A DNA stretch of 64,000 bases from Candidatus Gastranaerophilales bacterium. Its GTDB lineage: Bacteria; Cyanobacteriota; Vampirovibrionia; Gastranaerophilales; Gastranaerophilaceae. A program made the translations under genes and the position numbers. The DNA is taken from NCBI GenBank assembly GCA_944326565.1, contig CALVEL010000005.1, forward strand, positions 100,316 to 164,315, given 5' to 3'. The notes under the pieces are model-generated. The model was not told where the DNA came from. It did no database searches and saw nothing but the letters and a program-made list of their open reading frames with translations. Of the stretch, positions 47,967-56,324 are shown in pieces (position 1 is the first letter of the stretch; every line of letters starts with the position of its first letter).

Positions 47967-49619
47967 ATGATTAAACAGATAAAAATAAAGGATTACATTC
48001 TAATAGATGAACTGAGCGCCAATTTCCATTGCGGATTGAACGTAATAACAGGTGAGACAGGCGCAGGTAAAAGTATTTTGATAAGTGCTATTGATTTAGC
48101 CTTTGCTAACAGAGTATCAAAAGATGTGATAAAAACCGGATGTGAAAAATCCATAATTGAATTAACTATTGAAAATAACAAACACAACTTAAAAAATATT
48201 TTTGAGGAAAACGGAATTGATGATTTTGGAAATGAAATAATACTCACAAAAGAAATAACTCAAAACGGTGTCAGAACTAGAGTAAACGGAACTCTTGTAA
48301 ATCAGGATTTTATAAAAAATCTTCGTTCTATATTTTTGGATATTCACTCACAGCATCAGACTTATTCATTTTTACAACCCAAATATCATATAACTCTTTT
48401 AGATACTTATGCTAAAGATGTATATGGACAAAAACTTGAGGAATACAAATCACTTTATCAAGAATATACAAATTTGAAAGCACAGCTTGAAAAAGCAAAA
48501 AATTCAGCAGATATTACCGAATCTCAACTGGAATTTTTACAATTTCAAGTCAATGAAATAGAAAGTGCAGAAATCCAGTCTCCAACAGAAGATGAAGAAT
48601 TGAATGCGGAATTGGAAGTTTTAGAAAATGCCGAAAAATTGAAAGAATTGACAGGCTCATCCTATTGGGCAATTAACGGAGATGACGGCTCAATTCTTGA
48701 GGGACTTAGCAAAATAAAACAAAACGTCACTAAAGCAGCATCTTTTGATGAAAAGCTGAATGAAGTTGAACAAAATTTAATTGAATGCATTGAAAATTTA
48801 CATGAAATTTCAAGTGAATTAAGAAATTACAGCCAAAATTTAGATAATGACACAGAAAGATTAAATGAAATTCAAGAAAGGCTTTTCCTGCTTGATAAAT
48901 TGAAACGGAAATATGGCGGGTCTATTGAAGAGGTTCTTGAAACTCATAAAAAACTATCAGAAGAATTATCTTCAATAGAATTTTCTACTAAAAATATTGA
49001 AGAACTCGAAGAATTAATTAAAAATGCAGAAAAAAATCTCTTAGAAAAAGCTCGAGAAATCAGTGAGCATAGACAAAACTATGCAAATGTTTTGTCTGTG
49101 TACATTCAGGAACGCTTGACAAAACTTGAGCTTCCTAAAGCTAGATTTGAAATCACAATAAGAGAAAAAGCTCTATCTAATGACGGAATAGATGATGTTG
49201 AATTTTTAATTTCCACTAACGTATCAGAGGATCTGAAGCCACTTGCAAAAGTTGCATCAGGCGGAGAAATTTCACGTGTAATGCTTGCAATAAAATCAAT
49301 TTTTGCCCAAACTGATGACATTGATACTGTAATTTTTGACGAAATTGATACTGGGATTTCAGGTAAGGCATCACAAAGTGTTGCTGATGAAATAGTTGAA
49401 TTATCGAAATTCCATCAAATTATTTTAATTACTCACCAAGCAATTATTGCATCAAAAGCTGACAAACATTTTTATGTCAGAAAATCTCAAGAAGATGAGA
49501 CCAAAGTTGATGTATATGTATTGACAGGTGACAATAGAATTAAAGCATTGGCTGAACTTGCCGGTGGAGAAATAAACAATCAATCAATTGAATTTGCTAA
49601 ATCTTTAATTGAAGCTTAA
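47967..49619 (+). CDS. recN: DNA repair protein RecN
   Basis: 550-aa SMC-like ATPase of double-strand break repair. IKQIKIKDYILIDELSANF opens the head domain, Walker A GETGAGKSIL near residue 29, coiled coils about 155-370, signature KVASGGEISRVMLAI near 425, Walker B VIFDEIDTGISGKASQ near 452. Start at 47967 fits the family; the extra 30 codons upstream span the previous terminator. No Shine-Dalgarno. Confidence 0.95.
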   Translation: MIKQIKIKDYILIDELSANFHCGLNVITGETGAGKSILISAIDLAFANRVSKDVIKTGCEKSIIELTIENNKHNLKNIFEENGIDDFGNEIILTKEITQNGVRTRVNGTLVNQDFIKNLRSIFLDIHSQHQTYSFLQPKYHITLLDTYAKDVYGQKLEEYKSLYQEYTNLKAQLEKAKNSADITESQLEFLQFQVNEIESAEIQSPTEDEELNAELEVLENAEKLKELTGSSYWAINGDDGSILEGLSKIKQNVTKAASFDEKLNEVEQNLIECIENLHEISSELRNYSQNLDNDTERLNEIQERLFLLDKLKRKYGGSIEEVLETHKKLSEELSSIEFSTKNIEELEELIKNAEKNLLEKAREISEHRQNYANVLSVYIQERLTKLELPKARFEITIREKALSNDGIDDVEFLISTNVSEDLKPLAKVASGGEISRVMLAIKSIFAQTDDIDTVIFDEIDTGISGKASQSVADEIVELSKFHQIILITHQAIIASKADKHFYVRKSQEDETKVDVYVLTGDNRIKALAELAGGEINNQSIEFAKSLIEA

Positions 49620-49626
49620 CAAAATA

Positions 49627-49649
49627 AAAACCGGTATAGCGCCGGTTTT
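49627..49649. terminator. Bidirectional terminator recN/sigma factor
   Basis: Stem AAAACCGG / CCGGTTTT with seven-base loop between the two convergent genes; the stem itself supplies A and T runs. Confidence 0.8.
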
Positions 49650-49656
49650 GAAACAA

Positions 49657-50634
49657 TCAGTCATCAATATAATCTTTAAAATGCCATAAGTCCTCTTTCT
49701 CTCTGATTTTAGCAAGAGCAATATCTTCTAATTGTCTGATTCGCTCTTTTGAATATCCCATTTCTTGCCCGAGCTGCTCTAACGTCATAGGTGTTTGACC
49801 GTTTATTCCGAAACGACAGTTTATTATTTTCTTTTCACGTTCATTTAGTGTGCTCAAAAGATGATTTATTGAACCTTTTAAACTTTTGTTTTTTGTCTGA
49901 ATTTCTGGAAGATTTGAGCTTTTGTCCTGAATATAATCCCCTACATTCAAATCATCAGTCACAGGAGTCTCAAGGCTAATCGGCTCTTTTATAATGGATT
50001 TTCTTATTGCTGACAGCTTTTTATTAGTCAATTCCATTTTTTCTGCTACTTCTAAATCGGTAGGCTCACGACCTAGCTCAAATGAAAGCATTGTATAGAC
50101 CTTTTTATACTTTCTTATTTTATCAGCCATATGCACAGGAATTCTTATAGTACGAGAATTATTAGAAATTGCCCTTATTATTGTCTGCTTAATCCACCAG
50201 GTTGCATAAGTCGAAAACTTGAAATTCTTTGAATAATCGAATTTTTCAGCAGCCTTAATAAGTCCTAAAGAGCCTTCCTGCACCAAATCCATAAATAATA
50301 CTCCTTGACCTATATATCTTTTTGCAATACTCACAACAAGTCTTAAATTTGCTTGGATTAATTTTCGCTTTGCAATATCCGCCTCAGTAGGCTTACCTTC
50401 TTTAATTTGTTTTCCTAAAACTTTTTCTTCTTTTGAAGACAAAAGCTTTACCTTTCCGATATCTTTCAAATACATTTGCAGCAGGTCATCTTCATTAGCA
50501 ATAGAACTGAAAGTCTTCGGCTCATTCAATACATCCTCATCATCTGCTGAAATTATATCTTCTTGCAAATAATTGCTTTGGAAATCTTTAAATAAGTTTT
50601 CATTTTCATCTTGTAACTGAATATTTACACTCAT
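49657..50634 (-). CDS. RpoD/SigA-type RNA polymerase sigma factor
   Basis: 325 aa. Region 1.2 [21 protein letters not shown], region 2 [26 protein letters not shown] and the -10 reading [14 protein letters not shown], region 3 [16 protein letters not shown], region 4 [16 protein letters not shown] then the -35 [26 protein letters not shown]. Region 1.1 is absent apart from 50 acidic residues, so this is either the primary SigA of cyanobacterial type or a group 2 sigma. Start at 50634, with GTGAGG upstream. Confidence 0.9.
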   Translation of the reverse strand: MSVNIQLQDENENLFKDFQSNYLQEDIISADDEDVLNEPKTFSSIANEDDLLQMYLKDIGKVKLLSSKEEKVLGKQIKEGKPTEADIAKRKLIQANLRLVVSIAKRYIGQGVLFMDLVQEGSLGLIKAAEKFDYSKNFKFSTYATWWIKQTIIRAISNNSRTIRIPVHMADKIRKYKKVYTMLSFELGREPTDLEVAEKMELTNKKLSAIRKSIIKEPISLETPVTDDLNVGDYIQDKSSNLPEIQTKNKSLKGSINHLLSTLNEREKKIINCRFGINGQTPMTLEQLGQEMGYSKERIRQLEDIALAKIREKEDLWHFKDYIDD

Positions 50635-50756
50635 CAAAATCCTCACTCTTCTTATTTCCGAAAAAACTCTACAATTTTGATGACGCTTACAATTTAAAAA
50701 TGTTTCTTTTTTATAAAATTTAAAATATTTAAAAGTATATTAAACAATTATTTTTT

Positions 50757-51183
50757 CTAAGCTTTACCATTGCCGATTGGGTAATATTCGATTCCGTTTT
50801 CTTTTAGTGTATTTTTATCATATTGATTTCTGCCATCGAAAATTACCAATTGTTTTAAAGCATTTTTTATTTTATCAAAATCTGGTTTTCTAAATTCTTT
50901 CCATTCAGTTAAAAGCAATAAACAATCCGCATTTTCGAGTGCTTAATAGGCACTTGAGCATAAATCAATTTTATCTTTCCAAATCTCTTTTGCCATAGTC
51001 ATAGCCTATGGATCAAATGCCTTTATCTTTGAGCCTCTAGCTAACAATTCATTGATAACATCTACAGAAGCATCTCTGGAACCATCTTCTACACATATTA
51101 TCTCTATATCTTTAAAAGACTAATTTATAAGACACTCTAAAGAATGCCTAAAATAATAAGCTACATTATTTTCCTATAATAAA
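50757..51183 (-). pseudogene. Chimeric pseudogene: GT2 fragment fused to UDP-glucose 6-dehydrogenase C-terminus
   Basis: One continuous minus-strand frame reads first like the N-terminus of a family 2 glycosyltransferase (AYYFRHSLECLIN-stop-SFKDIEIICVEDGSRD) and then, from about 51055, like the C-terminal domain of UDP-glucose dehydrogenase (ARGSKIKAFDP-stop-AM, ALENADCLLLLTEWKEF, VIFDGRNQYD, GIEYYPIGNGKA). Four in-frame stops interrupt it, yet the rest is well conserved, so decay is recent. The 5' end is cut at the 3' end of tRNA-Ala. It was missed by simple ORF calling because of the stops. Confidence 0.85.
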
Positions 51184-51256
51184 TGGAGCGTAGGGGATTC
51201 GAACCCCTGACCCCGACACTGCCAGTGTCGTGCGCTACCAACTGCGCTAACACCCC
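51184..51256 (-). tRNA. tRNA-Ala (GGC)
   Basis: Acceptor GGGGTGT / ACGCTCC (one G-T pair), anticodon stem CGACA/TGTCG with loop CTGGCAG, T arm with GGTTCGAATCC, discriminator A73. CCA is not encoded. Confidence 0.95.
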
Positions 51257-51358
51257 TTAGACTTAATTTCCAACTAAAAACTGTCCCTAAAAATTAGTTG
51301 AATTTCAAATATTATTTTGATATAAAAAAAGACCGCTTTTTGCGATCCTTCTTATATA

Positions 51359-51440
51359 TGGTGGGCGTGAAGAGACTCGAACTCCCATGCTTTCGCACTA
51401 GTTCCTAAGACTAGCGTGTCTACCATTCCACCACACGCCC
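51359..51440 (-). tRNA. tRNA-Leu (TAG)
   Basis: Acceptor GGGCGTG / CACGCCC, anticodon loop CTTAGGA (TAG), long class II variable arm (GTGCGAAAGCAT), T loop GTTCGAGTC, encoded CCA. Confidence 0.95.
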
Positions 51441-51489
51441 GTATTTGGTTTTCGATGTATTTTAAAACTATCGTGAACAAACTTAATTG

Positions 51490-51648
51490 TCAAGAGTTTG
51501 TTCTTTCAATTTTTTCAGGATGTGCTGAATTAGAAAGTATAATCTCATAATACTCGTTCTTATCAATATTTACACCCATAGTCTTTGGGTTGCAATAAGT
51601 TTTCTTTTTTTTCTTATTTTTTATTATATTATCTATAAAACTTTTCAT
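51490..51648 (-). CDS. Small hypothetical ORF
   Basis: 52-codon frame beginning MKSFIDNIIKNKKKKK and ending PEKIERTNS. Lys-rich start, no hydrophobic segment, no Shine-Dalgarno. It fills an otherwise empty gap upstream of tRNA-Leu and could be a remnant of the same decaying region. Not recognised; weak. Confidence 0.3.
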   Translation of the reverse strand: MKSFIDNIIKNKKKKKTYCNPKTMGVNIDKNEYYEIILSNSAHPEKIERTNS

Positions 51649-51708
51649 ATTTTTAAATTATCATAAAATTAGTTAAAGTTTAATAAAAAAAATACCGTTA
51701 CTATAAAA

Positions 51709-52414
51709 GTGAATATACCAAGAATAAAGACCATAAAAAATTTATTTGATAAATTGGATACAAATCATGATAGAAAATTAAGCAAAAGTGAACAAATATC
51801 CATTTTCGGGGTGGAAGTTAGGCTGTCAATGGACTTGGAAGACTTTGTAAATACCATTTTAAAAGAAGGATATATGGATAATGAAGGCAATATTTCTTTA
51901 ACTCCAACTACTCAAGATTCAGGCAGATACACCCCTTCCATTCAAGACAAAAATAATTTGAATAATATTTTTTCTAAAACAAAAAGATAAGATAAAAGAT
52001 TTAAATGAAGGGGGATTTATACAGACATTTATTGTAGACAGAAAAGACGGTAAATTAATTCATCCTAATATTTCAGAGAACGAAATTAATGAGATGCTCT
52101 CTGGGAAAAAAGAAATACTTGTTGAATACACAGCAAATAAAAAGCCAACTCTTAAAAGTTTTAATAATAAAAAAAGCTAAAATATAGCATTTTCTAAAAC
52201 ACTTCAAAAAATGTCTGAAGCCGGCATCAAACCGACAATACATACAACCTGTCTTTCTGATGATGATTATCAGCCAAGCGAAGATATTCTCCAAGCTACA
52301 GATTTTGCTAACTCTATGATATCATCACCACCTCAAAAAAGTGATAAAATAAATTCATATTCTGGAACTCACAATCTGGAAGACAACGCTGAAAAGCCTT
52401 ATAAAGGTATATAA
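51709..52414 (+). pseudogene. Frameshifted EF-hand protein
   Basis: The first 93 codons contain one canonical EF-hand calcium loop DTNHDRKLSKSE (residues 17-28). After a stop at 51988 the coding continues in the +1 frame (KDLNEGGFIQTFIVDRKDG, then KKEILVEYTANKKPTLKSF), interrupted by one TAA at 52178-52180, and runs on to QKMSEAGIKPTIHTT and a polar tail ending at 52414. One frameshift plus one nonsense mutation would restore a protein of about 235 aa. The shift point lies in an A-rich run near 51975-51985. Family unknown. Confidence 0.7.
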
Positions 52415-52491
52415 ATTCAACGTAAACATTTATTAATAGGTCACTTGCAAAAAAAAGTTTTTTGTTTTACTATAAAATTTACGAACGTGCG

Positions 52492-52529
52492 TCGGTGTGT
52501 TTTTGTGTGGAAAAAGCGTTTTACACCGA
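52492..52529 (+). promoter_or_regulatory. Leader hairpin upstream of rplS
   Basis: TCGGTGT / ACACCGA arms with a 24-base G/T-rich interior, between a -10-like TATAAA (52471-52476) and the rplS start. No T tract follows, so it is not a terminator; an L19 autoregulatory leader is possible. Confidence 0.45.
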
Positions 52530-52578
52530 TTAAGGAATTTAAAAAGTACGAAATATAAACATATAAAGGAAAAAGAAA

Positions 52579-52932
52579 ATGAACCCTATTATTGACGAAT
52601 TAGAAAAATCTTACATGGAAAAAGAATTGCCGGACGTAAACCCTGGTGATACAGTCAAAGTTTTCGTAAGAATTATTGAAGGTAACAAAGAAAGAACACA
52701 GGCTTTTGAAGGAACAATTATCAAAAAACATGGTGAAGGTATTAATAAAACTATCACTGTAAGAAAAGTGTTCCAAGGTGTAGGTGTTGAACGTGTATTT
52801 TTGATGCACTCACCAAGAATTGAAAAAATCACTCTTTTAAGACGTGGTGATGTAAGACGTTCTAAATTATACTATTTGAGAGAACGTTCAGGAAAAGCTA
52901 CTCGTATCAAGGAAAAAATTGAAAAAAGATAA
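52579..52932 (+). CDS. rplS: 50S ribosomal protein L19
   Basis: 117 aa; INxxIxELEKxYM-type start, then PGDTVKVFVRIIEGNKERTQAFEG and the core RKVFQGVGVERVFLMHSPRIEKI followed by RRGDVRRSKLYYLRERSGKATRIKEKI. All are L19 hallmarks. AAAGGAAAAAG precedes ATG. Its last 14 bases overlap the rbgA start. Confidence 0.98.
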   Translation: MNPIIDELEKSYMEKELPDVNPGDTVKVFVRIIEGNKERTQAFEGTIIKKHGEGINKTITVRKVFQGVGVERVFLMHSPRIEKITLLRRGDVRRSKLYYLRERSGKATRIKEKIEKR

Positions 52933-53776
52933 GACACATATTCACTGGTATCCCGGTCACATAGCAAAAGCTGAAAAAAAGCTTAAAGAGCAATTGTCAC
53001 TTGTGGATGCGGTGATAGAAGTACTTGATGCAAGAATTCCGCTGTCAAGCGGTTATGATAATATTGCGGGGCTGTTAAATGATAAGCCCCGTTTAATTTT
53101 GTTTAATAAAACAGACTTGGCTGACAGACAAAAACTCAAAGTCTTTGCTGAAAAAATAGAAAAAGAGTCAGGCTATCCTGTAATTTTTTCAGATGCAAAG
53201 AACTCGAAAGATTTAAACTTAATCGTAAAAAAAGCTGTAGAACTATCTGAACCGCGCATTCAAGCAATAATGAAAAAAGGTCTTTTGAGACGTCCTGCAA
53301 GGGTTATGGTAGTAGGTATGCCGAATGTCGGAAAATCGAGTATCATAAATAAACTTACAAGATCTTCTAAAACTAAGACTGGCGCTAAAGCAGGGGTAAC
53401 TCGTCAACAGCAGTGGGTGAGAATAAATCCTCAATTGGAGCTTTTAGATACCCCCGGAATTATTCCAATGCGTCAGGATAATCAAATACAAGCTCAAAAG
53501 CTCGCATTTGTAAATTCTGTCTCAGAAAATGCTTATTCAAGTGAAATAGTAGCAAATGAACTTTTGAAATTACTTTCTGAAAAATATCCTGCTATAGTAA
53601 GAGAATATTACGGATTATCAGAAGAACAAGATATTAATATTGAAAACATATCAAACTCGCGCAACTGGATAAAAAAAGCAGGTGAAGCTGATATTGAAAG
53701 GACTTCTATATATATTTTACGAGATTTTAGAGAGGGTAAAATCGGGAAATTTGTTCTTGACGATCTGGAGGAATAG
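52919..53776 (+). CDS. rbgA: Ribosome biogenesis GTPase RbgA/YlqF
   Basis: 285-aa circularly permuted GTPase needed for 50S maturation. HWYPGHIAKAEKKLKEQL at the start, G4 NKTD near residue 62, then G1 GMPNVGKSSIIN near 138, G2 GVTRQQQ and G3 DTPGI near 177. The start is TTG inside the end of rplS, the only start before the conserved HWYPGH. Overlap suggests coupled synthesis with L19, which fits its role. Confidence 0.95.
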   Translation: MKKDKTHIHWYPGHIAKAEKKLKEQLSLVDAVIEVLDARIPLSSGYDNIAGLLNDKPRLILFNKTDLADRQKLKVFAEKIEKESGYPVIFSDAKNSKDLNLIVKKAVELSEPRIQAIMKKGLLRRPARVMVVGMPNVGKSSIINKLTRSSKTKTGAKAGVTRQQQWVRINPQLELLDTPGIIPMRQDNQIQAQKLAFVNSVSENAYSSEIVANELLKLLSEKYPAIVREYYGLSEEQDINIENISNSRNWIKKAGEADIERTSIYILRDFREGKIGKFVLDDLEE

Positions 53777-54465
53777 TGGAGCTTAGTGAAGATTCGCATA
53801 TCATTAAATTATTTAACTATGATTCGAGCTATAAAAAAAAATTTATTATCGGTACAGATGAAGCAGGCAGAGGTCCTGCAGCAGGCGGTGTTTTTGCAAG
53901 TGCAGTATGTTTCCTTGATAAATCGGAAGATTTGATTGAAAGACTTTCAATACTAAATGATAGCAAACAGCTTTCAAAGAAAAAGCGCGAAAGCTTGTAT
54001 GACATAATTAAGGAAAACTCTATTAATTCAACAACCTGCATAGAGGTTGATGAAATAGAAAGAATAAACATCTTAAATGCCTCTTTAAAAGCCATGAAAT
54101 TAGCAGTAGAGAATGTTTTATCACAAGCTATAAAAAAAGAAGGATTAAAAAACAAAGATTTTTTAGTTTTAGTAGATGGGAATAAAATAATAAAAGATTT
54201 TAACTTATGCGAGCAAAAATGGGTGATAAAAGGGGATTCTACATCAGCATCTATTGCTGCTGCAAGTATTTTAGCAAAAGTTTCGCGTGACAGATATATG
54301 GAAAAATTAGATGAAGAATTTCCCGAATATGGCTGGATAAAAAATGCAGGATATCTGACAAAAGAACATCTTAACGCAATTGATAAATACGGGCTATGCA
54401 AATATCACAGACCATCATTTTTAAATAAACACTTTGCAAAACAAGAGCAGCTAAGCCTGTTTTAA
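53776..54465 (+). CDS. rnhB: Ribonuclease HII
   Basis: 229 aa; removes RNA from RNA-DNA hybrids. Catalytic DEAGRGPAAG at residues 29-38, NDSKQLSKKKRE near 74, DGNKI near 136 and SIAAASILAKVSRDRYM near 157. A 25-residue N-terminal extension precedes the core. GTG start at 53776 overlaps the rbgA stop (TAGTG) and follows GGAGGA. Third gene of the rplS-rbgA-rnhB operon. Confidence 0.97.
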   Translation: MELSEDSHIIKLFNYDSSYKKKFIIGTDEAGRGPAAGGVFASAVCFLDKSEDLIERLSILNDSKQLSKKKRESLYDIIKENSINSTTCIEVDEIERINILNASLKAMKLAVENVLSQAIKKEGLKNKDFLVLVDGNKIIKDFNLCEQKWVIKGDSTSASIAAASILAKVSRDRYMEKLDEEFPEYGWIKNAGYLTKEHLNAIDKYGLCKYHRPSFLNKHFAKQEQLSLF

Positions 54466-54468
54466 TTA

Positions 54469-56136
54469 TTAGACTTCAAAAAGAGAACGAAGACGAGTTT
54501 GAATATCATCTTCATCCAAATCCTGAGTAATTTTATTCAAGTCAATCGCCATTTGGTAATAATGAGCAGCATCATTTGTAAATCCCATTTGCTGACTAGC
54601 ACGACCTGCGTTAAAATAAGCAAGAGTATAGCTTGGATTCAACTCGATTGCTTCTTCAAAGTATTCTAACGCTTCTTCAGCATCCATAAGCCCGTCTAAA
54701 TATAAAATACCCAGGTTATTATGAGCAAATTCATTTTCAGGATTAAGCTCAATCGCCTTGTGGTAAGATACAAGGGCTTCTTCTAAGTAATCTTTCTCCC
54801 ACAGCGCAATGCCGCATTTTGAATACGCTCTGTAATCTTCTGGATTAAGAGTAATTGCATCACAGTATGCTTTTATAGCTTTATCAAGGTCATACTCCGC
54901 CATATGTATATCACCAAGTGCTAAATACAAATCATAGTTATTAGGATCCAGGATAATTCCTGCTTGATAAGTCGCAACGGCAGCATCAATATTTCCTTGT
55001 ATTTCACCATAAATTGAACCTAAAGCTTGACATACAATCGATGTCCACTCTTTATCGGGATTTAATTCTATAGCTTTTTTATAGTGCTCAATTGCATCAT
55101 CATATAACTCTGCCTTTGAATAAGCATAAGCTAATGAATTATTGTAGAAAGGATTATTAGGAGATTCTTCCACAGCTAACTTAAAAGCACTTACTGAATT
55201 TATTTTGTCTTCTTTTTTCAAATATAGATGTCCTAATTCGTAATAGATTTGAGCTTTATCAATACCGAATTCAAGTAATTTTTCATAACAGTCAACAGTT
55301 TCATCGATATTATCAGGGAAATAAGTCTGAAGTACAGTTGCCAATTTTATAAGAACCTCACGATTCATCGGATTTGATTCTAGTACTTGTCTATAGCATT
55401 CAACAGTCATTTCAAGCTCATTATTTCTAAGAGCCAGATCACCTATTTTGTCATAAAATATATCACAATGATTCGTATTACTTGCCGCTTTTTTATAAAG
55501 ATTTGCAGCAACAGGATACAACTTAATTTTTTCCAAAAACTTGCCAACAGTATTGTAAGTAAATATCGAAAAATCATCAGACATATTTTTATAGAACATT
55601 TTAATACTTGGTCTATCCCACGCAAGCATTATAGTTCCGGATAAGAAGTAATATAAAAAGCTCACATAATCGCTGGCATTACCGCTTTGAGCATTAATTT
55701 TTTGCAGTATTGACTGAGATAGAATCAATCTTGGTCTTGCTGATTGAAGTTTTCCCATTTTTATGGCTGACTTAAATTCAGCTTCAGCTGATTTAAAATC
55801 TTGAGCCATTTTCATGAAAAATCCTGTATACATATGTGCATTCATATTTTTAGGCGCAAGCGATATTGCCGTCTTACATTGTTCAATTGCTGTGTCAATA
55901 CCGATTTGACCTTGCTCAAACATCAGACTTGCAAGCCTGTAATATGATTCAGGCAATGTCGGATCATATTTAACCGCATCAATGTAATGCTCAATTGCTT
56001 CATTTAAATCACTGTTGTTCTGCCTGATTAGATATCTTTCATGTGCTAACCTTGCTTTTTCCAATGATATCTTTGCTTTTTCTGCATTATTTTCGGACGT
56101 GTTAATTACAGGTTGTGTTAAAATCTGTTCTGACAT
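54469..56136 (-). CDS. Tetratricopeptide-repeat protein
   Basis: 555 aa, ten or more TPR units. Clear repeats with the W/L/G/Y/A/F/A/P pattern at AEIYYELGHLYLKKED-like, NSLAYAYSKAELYDDAIEHYKKAIELNPD, DEALVSYHKAIELNPENEFAHNNLGILY and LEYFEEAIELNPSYTLAYFNAGRA. No signal, no TM, no catalytic domain. Start at 56136 with GGAG upstream. Likely a scaffold; the partner is unknown. Confidence 0.85.
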   Translation of the reverse strand: MSEQILTQPVINTSENNAEKAKISLEKARLAHERYLIRQNNSDLNEAIEHYIDAVKYDPTLPESYYRLASLMFEQGQIGIDTAIEQCKTAISLAPKNMNAHMYTGFFMKMAQDFKSAEAEFKSAIKMGKLQSARPRLILSQSILQKINAQSGNASDYVSFLYYFLSGTIMLAWDRPSIKMFYKNMSDDFSIFTYNTVGKFLEKIKLYPVAANLYKKAASNTNHCDIFYDKIGDLALRNNELEMTVECYRQVLESNPMNREVLIKLATVLQTYFPDNIDETVDCYEKLLEFGIDKAQIYYELGHLYLKKEDKINSVSAFKLAVEESPNNPFYNNSLAYAYSKAELYDDAIEHYKKAIELNPDKEWTSIVCQALGSIYGEIQGNIDAAVATYQAGIILDPNNYDLYLALGDIHMAEYDLDKAIKAYCDAITLNPEDYRAYSKCGIALWEKDYLEEALVSYHKAIELNPENEFAHNNLGILYLDGLMDAEEALEYFEEAIELNPSYTLAYFNAGRASQQMGFTNDAAHYYQMAIDLNKITQDLDEDDIQTRLRSLFEV

Positions 56137-56312
56137 TATGAGCTCCATATAAGATGTATAAATAATTTTTCGTCATATATATATTAAACTTTATCCAATA
56201 ATTTAAAAATCGTATAAATATACTAGATAGAAGAATAATTTATACTAAAGTTGGAAAGTTGCAGATTGTTAAATTAAAAAATATTTATTTTAATTGCTTT
56301 TCACCTTTGTAA

Positions 56313-56324
56313 TATAATACTTAT
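56313..56324 (+). promoter_or_regulatory. -10 box of mnmG, leaderless geometry
   Basis: TATAAT at 56313-56318 ends 6 nt before the ATG at 56325; no ribosome binding site. TTTAAT at about 56289 could be a -35. Confidence 0.55.

Noticed and set aside
52073..52294. 73-aa minus-strand frame across the EF-hand remnant
   Set aside because: Plus-strand pieces join into one consistent protein with an EF-hand; the minus frame has no start signal.
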